Shown in pieces: positions 34,355 through 46,572 of a stretch of 64,000 nucleotides of DNA. The notes under the pieces were generated by a model. It was not told where the DNA came from, made no database searches, and saw nothing but the letters and a program-made list of their open reading frames with translations. Position numbers and translations under genes: made by a program. Within the stretch, counting starts at the first letter, position 1, and the number at the start of each line of letters is the position of its first letter. Origin of the DNA: Pochonia chlamydosporia 170 (lineage: Eukaryota; Ascomycota; Sordariomycetes; Hypocreales; Clavicipitaceae); assembly GCF_001653235.2 (NCBI RefSeq), contig NW_019154049.1:1-64000 (forward strand), in the 5' to 3' direction.

Positions 34355-35343
34355 AAAGTGTATTATAGCAGGCGCCAAGGGCGAAATTGGACTACTAGCG
34401 GCCGATTCAGACTCGACGGTTCGCATAAATCGGTTAACGACTGGGCGCTGTACCCCACTAACGCAAGCGAGTCGAAAAGGCCATGCAGAGATAGTCAAGC
34501 TACTCCTGGATTCGGAATCAGTTGACGCCAACACCCTAGATGCCTCTGGGAGGGCCGCCATTCACTGGGCAGTTGATTCGGAGCACAGCTGTGGTCGATC
34601 TGCTTCTTACATCCGACAAGGTTCAGCCGAATGTGGCAAACGGCGATGGAGACACTGCTTTCTCTTTTGCCGTTCAGTGCTGTGTTGAGGTCAGCGAGGT
34701 TGTAAGGTTGCTTATGAAGTCAGATAAGATTGACATCGATAGGCAGGGGTCACTCGGCAAGACAACGTTGTCATACGCTGCAGAAACCGGCAATGCAGAA
34801 CTTGTTCAATTATTGCTGAATTCAAAAAGAGTCAACCCGAACCACTGTGATTATGGGGGTTTGACACCGCTCTTGCTTGCGATCAAGGCGGTAAATCTAG
34901 CGACTTTCAAAGTCCTCTGGGATTCTGATCAAGTCGACCGTCATCACAAAGATCCTGACGGCCAAACTGCACTCCATATTGCAGTGAATGCGTTCAGTGA
35001 GCGACAAGGTTACAACGAAATACTCGGTCTGCTTATGGACTTTAGCGATATCAATGTCAACGCTAAAGATGGCGGAGGAAGCACGGCACTTACACAGGCT
35101 GTACGACAGCATAACGAAGCTGCGGTCAGGCTACTCCTGCTATGTAATAATATAGATGTGAACTGTCGGTACAGTTACACCGGGGACACACCACTACATC
35201 TAGCTGCTGCGAGTGGGGACCACATCATTTGCGGGTTGCTACTCGGGCACGGAAACATAGACACTAATATCACCAACTACAATAGCTGTACTGCCTTGTC
35301 AATGCTATACAGTATCAGTGCCCCAGTGTCATATAGGCATTAG
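34355..35343 (+). pseudogene. Ankyrin-repeat protein, 5'-truncated and frameshifted
   Basis: Translation gives about eight ankyrin repeats of the fungal NACHT/ankyrin type. Examples are PLTQASRKGHAEIVKLLLDS, TAFSFAVQ..EVVRLLMKSD, TLSYAAETGNAELVQLLLNS, PLLLAIKAVNLATFKVLW, TALHIAVN and PLHLAAASGDHIICGLLLGH, ending at a TAG at 35341. Between repeats 1 and 2, near 34575, one base is missing, so repeat 1 lies in one frame and the rest in another (34540-35343). The N-terminus (nucleotide-binding or effector domain) is absent; the LINE fragment lies in its place, in frame with repeat 1. Intact relatives act as protein-binding scaffolds, many in non-self recognition. Confidence 0.82.
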
Positions 35344-35499
35344 ATATTAAAGACTAAGCCGAAATATTAGTCGTGACGGACCTAGTTTTCATTCTTGAAA
35401 GAGTTATTGTGGTCTGGGTACTAACCTGAGCGGTATCCAAGCCTCAGTAAGCCACCCTGCGGTTATTTGCAAGTTTGCGGAGACATCTCACAAATAGAA

Positions 35500-37660
35500 C
35501 TCGATTTAGCTGCTAGAACGCCTGACTGTGTTAACTTAGAAGGGCGATATTCTACTTTTATTCACATTAATTACGGTTTATTTCTAATAAGCTAGAATAA
35601 CAGTCTTTATAGATTTAGAATTATAGATCTCCCTTTTATGCCTAATATAGTCTAACAGTACTTATTATTATAGCTTGTATTTATAATATATAAGCTATAT
35701 TAGAAACTAATCCCTAGATTATTCTATCTAATTAAGAGCAAAACTAGCAGATTAGTCTAATATAAAACTAAAATAATTCTGCTTGTTTTAACTTCTCTTT
35801 TACTTTAAAATTAAAAACTACTAAGTTTTATTTATTTGTAAATAAATAGTAGTAAGAGCTACTAGTTGCTTAAGGCCTATATTATTATTAGAATTAAATA
35901 ACGCTAATATAATATATTAACTTTTACCTATTATAATAGCGTCTATTAGTTCCACAGTAGGGATATCCTAGTGGGCAATAGACTATAGGGCAGCACTAAG
36001 AATAGGCTTAAGCATAATAATCCCCATTAGAACAGGTAAGTTCTAGATAAGAGGCAGTAGAGTTAAGTCTAAGGTAACTATTATTAACTTGCTAATTACC
36101 ATTAATACTACTCTTATCTAGGCTAATATTCTTAGTAATTTAGCCTTGCTTTACAAGTAATTTAGCGGCCTGTACGCCTAAGCTAGAGGCATAAAGGGTA
36201 AGTACTAAGATAGAAATATGCATATTAATTGTAACGTGCACAGCGTATTAGAAGATAAAGCTAGGTAGCAGCAAGAGGGTACGTTGTATTCAAGACTTAA
36301 GCTTGCCCTCGCACATCTAGATGTGCGAGGTGCTGGCTAAATGGCAGCAATTATGTGTTGACACGTGAGTGGTAGCAAAGCGGGGTCTGTGCGCTCGCGC
36401 ACCTTACATTAATAGTACTTAAAATTTAGATAAAAAATAAGAAGGCTAGTTAAAAGGGTTTAGTTTATATTAGGCTCTTATTAGGCAGCTTAGCAACTTA
36501 TTTATAAGGAAAAGTAATGCCCTTTTAAAGATAATCTTCTTAAATAGATATTAGTCTATACTTTACTAAAATTAGTAAAGTAAGGCTCTTAGATAATTTA
36601 TTAAATATTCTAGAGGCACCTTATCTTGCTAAAGAAAATAAAGATTAATAGGGCAGACTAGAAAACCCTTATATGTCTTAATAATGCTATAGAGTATAGC
36701 AAATTACTTTTCCTAAGATATATAATAGCTAACTATAGACACAAGAAAGGAAAGGCAAGTAGAAGATTAGTTAGTACTTATTTACGCTTATACTAGCACA
36801 CCTTTATTCTAATTTTTATTTAGTATAGGGAGAATTTAAGAAGATATATAATTATACTATTATATACTATAGATAACCTTTAACTTTATCTAATTTAACT
36901 CTATAACTAGGAGCTCTTACTATCTAAATTATATACCTCCTATTATTAATGCGTTTTTAAATGTTACTAGCAAATTATAATAAGGTTAGCATTTAGAAGT
37001 GTCTTCTTTTTAATTCTATTAGTTGCCTGCCGCAAAAGAGTAGCTATAACCTCTATAAGGCTAAGAATAGTAAAAGCCTATAACCCTAGTACTAGCAATC
37101 TGTATAGCCTTCTTAAGCGGATTATTCTTAAAGAATTCAAAGAAAAGGCAACTTGTGGAGAATTATCTGGTTTATCCATAACCGTTTAGACAACGGATTA
37201 CTGCTGTACGTTATAGGCTGATGCCTAGCCTAGGCTCTAGGGCAAGAGCTATGCAGCACGGCAAGCGGATATAGGGGTTAAGGCTCCAGGGCAATTTAAT
37301 ATTAGCTAGAGTCTAAGTGAGGCTGTTAGCATATAATGTGCAGCAAACTGCGGTTAGACTAAAGACTAGATGCTTGTGCTGCACAACTACCTCATAGAAG
37401 GTCACAGCCTGCATAAATTATCAGAGCATCTTAACATATATTAGAGCGCGATATTAACTTAATAAGTTAGAGTACTTCTAGCGATAAAATAACACTAATT
37501 TTTTAGGTTAGGGGTCTAGTCTTTATCCAGTTGCTTCTTGCTTTGCTTTAAGGTCGTCAGTACCAGTATAAAGTTTACACTAATCTAGTCGCAAGAAATG
37601 TAGTAATCCTTGCCTGTACTAAACCGAGCCTCGTTCTAAAGTCAGCCTACGCTACGGCTG
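35500..37660. repeat. AT-rich, RIP-mutated desert
   Basis: About 2.1 kb of CpA/TpG-poor, TpA-rich sequence without coding potential, interrupted by a solo LTR (36230-36408) of much higher GC content. The RIP signal fades after about 37140. Confidence 0.8.
36230..36408. mobile_element. Solo LTR (179 bp) inside RIP desert, with TTAAT duplication
   Basis: Begins TGTAACGTGC, ends GCGCACCTTACA and is flanked by the perfect 5-bp direct repeat ttaat (36225-36229 and 36409-36413). It holds a perfect 24-bp palindrome (36307-36330; half-site CCTCGCACATCT) and a terminal GTGCGC/GCGCAC stem near its right end. Unlike its surroundings it keeps CpA and TpG, so it either arrived after RIP or escaped because it is short. 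Confidence 0.93.
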
Positions 37661-37669
37661 AATTGATGT

Positions 37670-38630
37670 AACATTAACTAAGGGTCCTTGTGGGTCACAT
37701 GCAGCCGCGTCTCCCTGCTCACCTGGACACAGCTGCTGGCTCCGGCCATGTCGGCAATGTTCCGTACTTGCAGCTCTGTCTTGCCTGCGTCTATGTGATA
37801 GTCTCGCAGTTCTGAGGCAAGGCGGGAAAAAAAAGAACCAAGCGAGTGAGTCCGCTAGAAGTCGGGAGGCTCGAAAAGCGAGAGGTCAGGACGAAGACTG
37901 GGTGGTGATGTGGCAAGCCATCAGTGGCCAGTGTCTCAGGTAGAGCAGAAAAATAGTTCAGACTCTGTAACTACTCATAACAAGACAACCGGATCCAGCA
38001 TCAGAAGAAACTCGAAGCTCACAGTTCTGTTCTCCGTTCCATTTAAACGCTCTGCTAGCTTCACAAAGTTCATACCACCGCACACGCCGTTTTATACATG
38101 AAACGAAGAATACCTGGGTTGAAGCTGAGTTGCTGAGCGAGATAGCACAGCGGTCGAGGAAGGGGGAGTCATGCAATATGACGTGGGAAAGGCGGAGGCA
38201 GGGCCTCACTGACACAAGGCTGGAAGAAAACCTCCGCCGCTCGTCTCTGCAGGTGACAGCCATTGCCACCCTTTTTCTTGCCAACCAGATGGAGACGTTG
38301 GAATCCCGTCAGCTCTCTCAGAGTCAAGTTGGCAAAGTGCCGGGACGGGACCAGCGAACACCAGTCGTTGTATGTCTCCTAGTTCTCTTCTTTGCCTGTT
38401 CTCTTTGCAAAAACTCGCAATTCTTAGGTAATGTCTGTAGGAGACAGAGTGTTCTCCGGCATCTTACCCTGGTCGTCTTCTTCTGCCTTCCCCGCTTCAA
38501 GAAGCATCTTGGCGAGCCATTTGACTATTACCTCAATATGTTGTTCAGATCGTCCCGCCGCCCGTCAGCCCAATCCAGTCCACTTCCAGACACAGTATAC
38601 GTGTCTTACTCTACCCCCCCGATTTGCGAT
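37670..38630. other. No supportable gene; one 185-codon ORF
   Basis: A plus-strand ORF (38130-38687) has one hydrophobic stretch (VVVCLLVLFFACSLC) and overlaps the 3' end of the membrane-protein gene on the other strand. No family is recognised and it may be chance. Nothing else is seen. Confidence 0.35.
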
Positions 38631-38633
38631 AGC

Positions 38634-39974
38634 TTAGCCAGTGCGCATTCCATAGAGCCACCTTACGGCTATGCAACCTATAACTAACAGCACCGACATA
38701 GAGAGTAGAGTAAGCACGTTAATCACAATATATACAAGTTGATCTCTAAATAGACTGTTTCTTAAAGATGAAGGTCTTGCATAGTCCACGATCCACATTG
38801 CCAAAATTACGAAGAATAAGGCGCACATAAGGATAGCTGGGGTAACTAGTCCAATCAGTTGCTTTTGAAAAGACACTCTCATTTTGACAAGAATGCATGT
38901 TGTAATAATGAAGCTCACCCACAGAGGAGGAACCAAGAGATGTAAGACGTAAGACCTGGGTGGTGGACTCTCTTTTGTTAGTAACGGCTCACTTGACAAG
39001 TTCTCGCTCAATATTGGTCAAGTCAACTCACATATTGAAAGGTTCACTGGAATTTCTGGCTTCACGGTATTGAGACACTTGAAGATAAATATGAACGATG
39101 GAGACTATTCCCAGAAAACTCAGATTGAATGCAACGGTTTTAGGCTTCAGCTTCGTACTCCAGAAGACGAGAGTAGGGCTCAGATGCGCCATATTCGTTT
39201 GACCTGTCTTTCCAAGCATCTGTTAGCAACACTACTACGAACTATACTTTCTGAGTGTTCTCTTACTGGCATGACGATGTCCACATGTTCCGAGACCAGC
39301 TCTCTTCTTTCTTGGATAACATAGGTCAAAGACTGCCGATCATTGTTGTCAGGGGATTGTTGCGACCGATATAGTCTCGCTAGTTGACCTCCGCGTTCTG
39401 AAACGTCTGTATTATCAACCTCAGTGTCAATTGGGACGTGGACGGGATTGACGACATTCAATACAGGTTCATATGGCGTTCGCGATCTGATCCCAGGAAG
39501 GAATGTGTAGTATAACCATCCCAACGTAATCAGTAATTGCTCAGCAGTGGTGCATCCCAGGAGCCACAAGGCAAACATCGCTGCACCTGGCCCGGATAAG
39601 AAGTCAGGTCGGTCTACCGTCGCCAGATACACCCATGCGACATGGAACGAGATTGAGCCAATGGCTATTGCTGGAGTTGCCCAGAACAGTTGCATCATCA
39701 GCCATTGCCGCACCCCCCGTAAGTGCGGCCACCTGTCGACAGTATAGAGGAAGTACGGAACCCAATCTGTGATACTGAGTAGCACAGCAACCCAATGAAG
39801 GGCAACCTGTCGACGATGTGCCTCCTCCGTCACATGCTTACCGCTAGCTGCGGCACTGAAAAAAGCAACCGGGACTCGAACGAATACTATCCAACGAGCA
39901 TAGCGACGAACTTTCTCATTTGGCTTTCCGAGCCCCTTCAGCTTGGTTCCGCAGCTATCGCGAAAGCTGGCCAT
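38634..39974 (-). CDS. Multi-pass membrane protein of unknown function, three exons
   Basis: Minus strand. Exons are 39974-39267, 39219-39032 and 38955-38634, giving 405 residues. Intron 1 (47 nt) has GTAAGA, TGCTAAC and CAG. Intron 2 (76 nt) has GTGAGT, a perfect TACTAAC and CAG. Frames join without loss, which supports the model. Hydrophobic segments suggest about eight membrane spans, such as VALHWVAVLLSITDWVPYFL, GAAMFALWLLGC, FNLSFLGIVSIVHIYL, PPLWVSFIITTCILV, PAILMCALFFVILAMW and VLTLLSMSVLLVIGC. A charged loop of about 70 residues follows span 4. No family is recognised. It is divergent from the HET-domain gene with 356 bp between start codons, so shared regulation or function is possible. 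Confidence 0.75.
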
Positions 39975-40330
39975 AAATGAAATGTTTTCTTGTTCTTTGG
40001 CAACTCACATGTGTTGGAGCTGAAGTGGTGCAAGTTCACTTGTATGTGGTAGTGAACTCCATCGGATGAATGGTTGCCTGGGAAGTTACAGCTTTCAAAT
40101 AGATTTGTGGAAGCGAGCATTGACCGAAGATCAGCAATGACCTGCCTATTTTGGGCCAGAGCTGTGTCTTGAGTCAGCCGTTCAAGTAGCCTCGCCTGGG
40201 GCTGAGAGGGCTTAGAGGGGAGGGCTTGGTGTTATGTTATGACTTGACTTTGTTACCCAAGAATCGCATCTGAAATATCAAGAGCTTTAGGATACCTTGA
40301 TTATTTCTGTTTTATTATTGCAACTCAGCG
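39975..40330. promoter_or_regulatory. Divergent intergenic region, membrane protein / HET gene
   Basis: The 356 bp between two start codons pointing apart must hold both promoters. A short pyrimidine-rich tract (ttatttctgttttattattg) precedes the HET ATG. No specific regulator site is recognised. Confidence 0.5.
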
Positions 40331-42696
40331 ATGGACCAAGACTCGACGGAATCTGGATATCCCATGAACGCCTTGAGGCAATTGAGATTTGGGGATTCCT
40401 GCAATACGTGCAACAAGTTCGACCTGTACAGCTTCGACAGCGACCCGTACGGCCTTCGAGGATACAAATTCTGCAACGCAGAGGAGGCTGCTTCTAAGGG
40501 GTGTCCATTCTGCTCTCTACTTGTCGGTGCCTTCAAAGCCAAACTGCGGACTTCACCACGACAGCTTACACCCAATTGGGAACAAACCTGGTGGATTCAT
40601 CTTAGTCTGGGAGTGAACAGCGGCCCACCGCCGCAAGACATCGAGAGCTGCGGGTCTGGGCTTGGAGTGTACACGATGAAGGCAGCTCTGGCTCCTGAGG
40701 ACGTTAACGAGTTCCACGGGCCGAAACTACCTCATGGCACATATCCGTTACTGGAATTTCACATCGCCGCGGATCCAAGTAAGTGCGGCAGAGTATTCGA
40801 GATTTGGAGGGCTACCAGAACTAATATGAACGCGTCATTGCTCTTTCAGATAGCCAAGCTGCCAGGAGCGGAGATATTCGGGGACGATACATTGGCAGAA
40901 ATGACCAGTCAGAAGACTCGGTAGATATGATTCAAAATTGGCTGAAGATCTGTCTTGCACATCCCAAATGCTGCCGGACCATGTCAGGCAAACGAGTTAT
41001 CGATGCTCAAAAGGCGCCTTTACCAACCAGGTGTATGGAGGTAGGAGAGAGAGGGTTTTGGCTGACAGAAACAAGCTCCAAGTTAGGCAAATACGTCACC
41101 ATCTCTCACCGGTGGACGTCAGCGACTGCACATTGTTCCACGACAGTTTCGAATATCAATCGTAGGAAACGAAAGGACAGCACCTGGTGGAGGAGACTTC
41201 CAAAAGTATTTCTCGACGTACTAGAACTTGCCCGCCGCCTTGACGTCAGATATGTCTGGATAGACTCCTTGTGCATTATTCAGAGAGGAGATGAGGGTGC
41301 GGATTGGCAACGTGAGGCTACCAAAATGGCTGGCTACTACCAGTACTCCCTGTTTACAGTTGCCGCTACGTCTGCAACAAAGGAGCTTGGCCTGTTTCCT
41401 CCAACAATAGCTAATACGCCTCGAATTGCACGTCTTCCGTACTCTGATAAAGACGGCTGCCGCCATGGCCACTTCTACATCTACTCATACAACTGGGAAG
41501 TAGATAAGCAATATATATCATTTATCCAGGACAGCGAACTTCTTTCCCGAGGATGGGTCTTCCAGGAATGGCTTCTCAGTCGAAGGATAGTGTATTTCAC
41601 TCCAGCAGGTGTCTTTTGGGAATGTGCCGAACAGCGACCTCATAATGACCGCGGTGAAGTCTCCCAAACACGGTCTTCAGACGACAAACTGGCAGATAAT
41701 CAGCCGGCGGTAAAGCATTCTTTTTCATTGGACGATGCCAGCATTGACCCCATTTGGTATCGCATAATTGCGGCCTATTCAGCTTTGTCCTTGACCAAGC
41801 CAGATACGGACCGTGTCGTGGCCCTCGCGGGTATTTCCAAAGAATTTAAAACAGCGTTGATGAGTAAAGGACTGAGACGAGGCAATATAGCCTCGACGGT
41901 GCGATCCGGCCTGGAGTTCGTCTCGGGACTTTGGTTGCCTGACCTGCACCATGGCTTACTATGGGAATGTCAATCTTCTGGTAACAAGCTTCAACGCATC
42001 CCTGGTTTTCCAAGTTGGTCATGGACATCCATTTTATGCGCTGTGGAGTGGGACGAAAGACAGAAGCCTCGGTCTTGGACGTCTATTTTACACGATGTGC
42101 TGTTGGACGGAAAGCGGAAGTCTCGCGTCAAACCTGAAGCCGAATTGACTGCATTGGGAACATCTGAAGGTGGCACCTTCTCTATGGAATTTTTGATGAA
42201 TTCGACTGAAGAACTCGTACACTCCCCTCCGAAATTGTTTGATGTTGATAACTGTTTCGTGTCTCTTCACATGAAGGCCAAGATTATACAGGTTTTAGTA
42301 AGGGGCCGCTTGCACAGCGAACATGATGCTGAAATTATCTCTGCAACGTCAGGCTATCAGAAAAAGTCGAATACGTCTACCTGGAGGGCTGTTTCATCTA
42401 CTCTCCGGCCGACCGAGATAGCTGGTTGGGCTTCAGTTGAAGACATTGACTACCAAGCCGACGCATTATTTGAGGGAGGGCGCGAGATGTGTGCCCTACA
42501 TATTTCGACAGCCCCTAGGGTCCCTGGTGGCTATGGTCTTGGCTATCTTACTCTTTGGCATCGAGTATTCAACGTTCTCTTTGTGAGGAAAATACACGGG
42601 CGAAGATATGAGCGACTTGGCGTTGGAAGGCTTTTTGGAAAGGAATTTGAGAAGCAGCTCCATGAGACAACGACCTGCGACGTTGAGCTCTTTTAG
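40331..42696 (+). CDS. HET-domain (heterokaryon incompatibility) protein, two exons
   Basis: Exon 1 is 40331-40778 and exon 2 is 40850-42696, giving 764 residues. The 71-nt intron has GTAAGT, GAACTAAT as branch and CTTTCAG; the join reads AADP-N-SQAARSGDIRGRYIG. Residues 20-60 hold the CNTCNKF/CPFCSLL cysteine pairs common at the N-terminus of these proteins. The HET domain (about 229-400) shows YVTISHRW, a Trp-rich spacer, DVRYVWIDSLCIIQ, DWQREATKMAGYYQYSLFTV and RGWVFQEWLLSRRIVYFT in the usual order. The long C-terminal part is typical and unassigned. Family members trigger cell death or growth arrest when genetically different hyphae fuse. The frame is intact. It sits in repeat-rich DNA, as many het genes do. 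Confidence 0.92.
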
Positions 42697-42815
42697 TCAA
42701 TTATCCTCTTCCTCCGTATTGTAGACATTACCCCGTCCCAGCTTGCAGTTTTCGTGTAGCATTGCAGAGATAGCAGGCTCCGGTACTTAAATGGGACTAC
42801 ATAATGAGCTTCTAT

Positions 42816-42912
42816 GCTAGGAGTACTGATGCTAGCGGTACTGATGTTAGTAGCACTTATGTTAGGAGTACTTATCCAAAGCTGGATCTCATACTAATGC
42901 TAGGAGCACTGA
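42816..42912. repeat. Short minisatellite, 15-bp unit
   Basis: Four imperfect tandem copies of TGCTAGGAGTACTGA (42816-42877), then after a 23-bp gap one more copy. It lies about 120 bp downstream of the HET gene stop and has no coding role. Confidence 0.75.
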
Positions 42913-42919
42913 TGCCGAG

Positions 42920-45900
42920 GGACAAAAAAGAGATGACGATGGACTAAAAGTAAAAACGAAGGGAGGCATTACCTTTGCCAGGTTCTTGATGCCCGGCTCA
43001 CCTTCCGAATAGAAGGGGGATATGCCATACACTGTGTATTCGTGACGAGGCAGGAACTTCGCGGTTGGCCAAAGAAGAAGTTCCCTAGGGAACCCGGGTC
43101 TTGAGAAAACAGCTGCTGAGATGGAGACCCAAACGATTGGGCTGAACTTCACATTCACTGATCAATGACCTGGACAAATATGATGCACCACCCCAAAAGT
43201 CAGATTTACTCCTTAGCCACTAACATAGTGTCTGCCGACCCGACCTAAGGTGTATGAGTTCGTATCTGTGCTGTCTTGCTCATCCAAGATCCCGAAATCC
43301 TCATCGAGCATCTGCTTGGCTGCGGCGACCTCAATAGGCAAGGCACATATCCAACCGACCTGGTGCGCGTCGAGTCCTGGGGGGGCCATAATGTTTCAGC
43401 TCCTAGGTCGACATAGACATACCACTTCCAGTTGGTGCTTGCCCTCTCAAAACTTTCAATTTCTGATCAACGACAAGCAACAAGCATAAGAATTTTTCAG
43501 AAACGACGCAATGCCTTCCGCCGGGAGGCAATCTAGGGTCGTGGAATAGGCAAGAAACTGACCGTGATCGCCGTATGATTTACGACGAGACCAACAAGGC
43601 ATTCCTCAGCCATCACAAACGTATTGCAACATGATTTAGCCAATGGCCGCCCGAATGTCTCCCGGTGAGGGGAGGAGGCACGGCAGCGAGGCTGTGGTTG
43701 CCCACCATAGCAGTATTGGAATCTGCCTTCCCGTCAGTCCATCATTCCCATAGTGGCATTAAGGCAGTTTAGTGGTCAGTGGAAGTATTCACAATTCAAG
43801 CCGCGATAGCAGATGTAATTCACAGACCTCGGGCCACAATCTATGGTAGGCAATCCGTCGCAGCTATGCTATGCTGTGTGATGAGGTGTTAGCATCGGTG
43901 ACCGCAGGTAACACTGGCTCTCCATTTGAAGGTCCGTTTGCTTCAAAATGGAGAGCGGATGGATATGGAATTTTACTCCAGTCCAAGTCGCCTCCGTTTT
44001 GGGGATCACTCGCCCCTCAATATTGTGCAAAGTTGGATGGCCGTGACTTTGGTGGCCGTGATTGCTTCAATGCCAACTAAGAAGTCCAACAAACCTCCGT
44101 GTGAAACGCGCAGCCAGGGGGCAGGGCTAGCGCTGAGGGGCGGCCCGCCGCGTCCCTAGTTGTCGCAACACTCCTAGCCTGCTTCTTGGTTGATTGGCCA
44201 CTGCAATTTGAACGAGGCTGAGACTTGTGAATCAGATAGAAAGCTGAGTAGTATCAACAAAAGCTTATTTTCTGTGCCGATCAGGGTAGCTTTTAGGACA
44301 GCTGCATCCAAGGCTGCCAGCAACTCAGCATTAGTCAATATTAAAGCTTAACGCGCTTGTCCAAATAAGATCGGTGGCAAAAACACATGTCTTGTTAGCT
44401 GGAGGCCTATTGTTAGACGCGCAGAATGTGACACAGGACTAAGCTGAGCAGACAGGCGCTAATCTATTAAGTGTAAGTTTAGTAGAGAGAGAAGCCATAA
44501 GGGTGCACACCTAGGATTTATTTAACCGTACTGTCCACTAAGCCGTTATATTTAATGGCCTGTCGGTGAAGGTCTAATTTCTTACGTAACCTACACAACG
44601 CAAGTTCGCGAGCTTTGTTAGATGCTCTTTCCCAGCTAACCTTACATGAGTAGTATACGTAACCATAGATTCGTGAGAACCCACGTAGACCCTGTTCTAA
44701 GAAGACACAGGACGCCAATAACAGGACCGGAGGACTTAGCATTAGATGCAATAGCTCCTAGCGTTTTGGCAATCTTGTTCTATTGCCTCCCAACCTATAG
44801 CATGTTATAAACTTTCTAATTAATGTTTTGCCTATTTCTAACAGAGTGTTAGATCCGCTTAACAATAGGCTTAATAGGGGTCCCTTTTAGATAAAGCTGG
44901 GCCAGTACAAAGCAATAAAGTCGTTTAATTAGCTGGTTTAAAGCAATAACCTGGTTAGACTGCTCCACTGCAAGGAAAATGCAAACGTAAACGTCAGTTT
45001 AAGAAGCCAGGTCTAGGAGCCAGTTTTCTATACCGCTTCCGTCTAAAACTTGCTGTGTGTTTGGGCAAGGATATATTTTCTCTAATTTATTAACTTTTTG
45101 CGAGTGGTATAGCTAGACTTTATTGTTGCTTTGTTCAGAGCGTCTCTTTTGGGATTAAGGCAATATCGGTAAAAAAAGCTAAGGAGCCTTACTAAATAGC
45201 CTATTTAAAAGTTCTCTCTTTAGCTAGGTTAGCCTGGGCAAATCAGTACGAAAGGAAGTTAGACCTCTTGGTTTGTTAGGGCCGCGAAATCTTCGCGGCG
45301 AAGCTTATCGCACACTTACCTGCATGCCCGCCTGAGTCGCAAGATAAAAATGCTTTATCGATGTGAATAAAACTCATACACAAAACCGACGGCTTTCCAG
45401 ACCATAGAGGCATAAAGGCAAGGAAAATGCGCAAGTATTCCTAGGAAGCTGTCTCAAAAAGTGAGGACAAGAGGGCGGTGACGCTTCGACTAACTTAATA
45501 TCAGCCATTTCCCGTGTACTATTGGTTGTGCCGACGTCTAAAACTTCCCACACTTCAGGTAAGCTATTTTTGGCTCCTGCAGGGGTAACATAGACTCACT
45601 TTGGGAAAAGCAACGGAACCAACTCTACAGCCAACAGCCGATCAACCAATGATCAGAAGCCTTTTATGGCATTTATTTATCTTTCTTGAATGCCAAATTG
45701 GCCCATAACCAATCTAAATCGGCAAATCCCCCTACATTGCATCTATGAGGCATCAGAAAAAGGTTATTTTTGGCGCTTTTATAGGGGTACTACGTTGAGC
45801 CAGTTCCAGCTCATCGAGGGACCAACCGCATCATATCCGTCAATGAATCAACTTAACATTTGAAAAGTCATTTGAGGCCACACATTCCACCACCTGAGCG

Positions 45901-46570
45901 CAACCTGAGTTCGGACCAGTAGACAACTGTAGGGACGTAAGCAATATTTTCGTTCTGCCGTATTTACAGTATCTCTTTTGCGCTACAAAGGAATAGTTAG
46001 GGTGGGTTTCAAATAGTGTCACCCTACTCTACGATGAGCACAACAGAATAAATGCTGAGAAGACATAAGTGGGAGTTGGGAATAGTTTTAGCATCATTTA
46101 GTATCGTGGCATTTCTCGCCTCGAGAAATTTCGATGGCAACTGTACACACTAACCAGAGATTGAATTTAGTTTTAATATTTCAAAACACGAGGCAGGGTG
46201 TCAAGATCAGGTCGCTCATTCAAAGCAAGCACAATATGCTATTGTCAAATAAATGCTGCCTCAGTCAAGCAAACATGCGAGTGTGGCAAAGTGGCAATAG
46301 GAAATCGTAATACTGCTGCGTAAGCAGCAGTATTCCAATAAGTATATAATTTCGTATGATTCCATTCTTTTAGATAGAAAATCAAGAGTCTCTCGTTGCC
46401 CGATTCACAGGGGATCTTCTGCCCGATCGTCGTCCAGTTATGCAAACGAGTCGTGAAGTGTGACACAGGGTGACCTAAGGTCAATAAGCCATCGATATTT
46501 AGCTCTCCCTCTTCTGTGCCTTCCGGTAAAGATATGCTCAGAGGTTTAAACTTTTAGAGACGCGTTTATA
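42920..46570. other. Gene-poor region, partly RIP-mutated
   Basis: Only short ORFs occur. 42889-43158 minus is the longest with a hydrophobic start, but no family is recognised. From about 44280 to 45260 the sequence is TpA-rich and moderately RIP-like. At 45275-45303 TGTTAGGG is followed by a CCGCGAA/TTCGCGG stem, which resembles the ends of the short LTRs in this window, but I found no matching other end. A stretch near 44547-44600 resembles 25937-25980. Confidence 0.4.
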
Positions 46571-46572
46571 AA

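Noticed and set aside
38130..38340. Fungal CorA-like helical segment in the RRSSLQVTAIATLFL stretch
   Set aside because: The resemblance is a few residues only and lacks the GMN signature of that family.
38130..38687. 185-codon plus-strand ORF as a gene
   Set aside because: No recognised domain, only one hydrophobic run, and it overlaps the well-supported exon 3 of the membrane-protein gene on the other strand.
39180..39219. Stop after IWRI as the end of the membrane protein
   Set aside because: A GTAAGA donor at 39266 and a TGCTAACAG acceptor before 39219 remove that frame and join exon 1 in frame with exon 2.
40331..40924. Separate 197-codon gene upstream of the HET protein
   Set aside because: A 71-nt intron with consensus signals at 40779-40849 joins it in frame with the downstream ORF to form a standard full-length HET protein.
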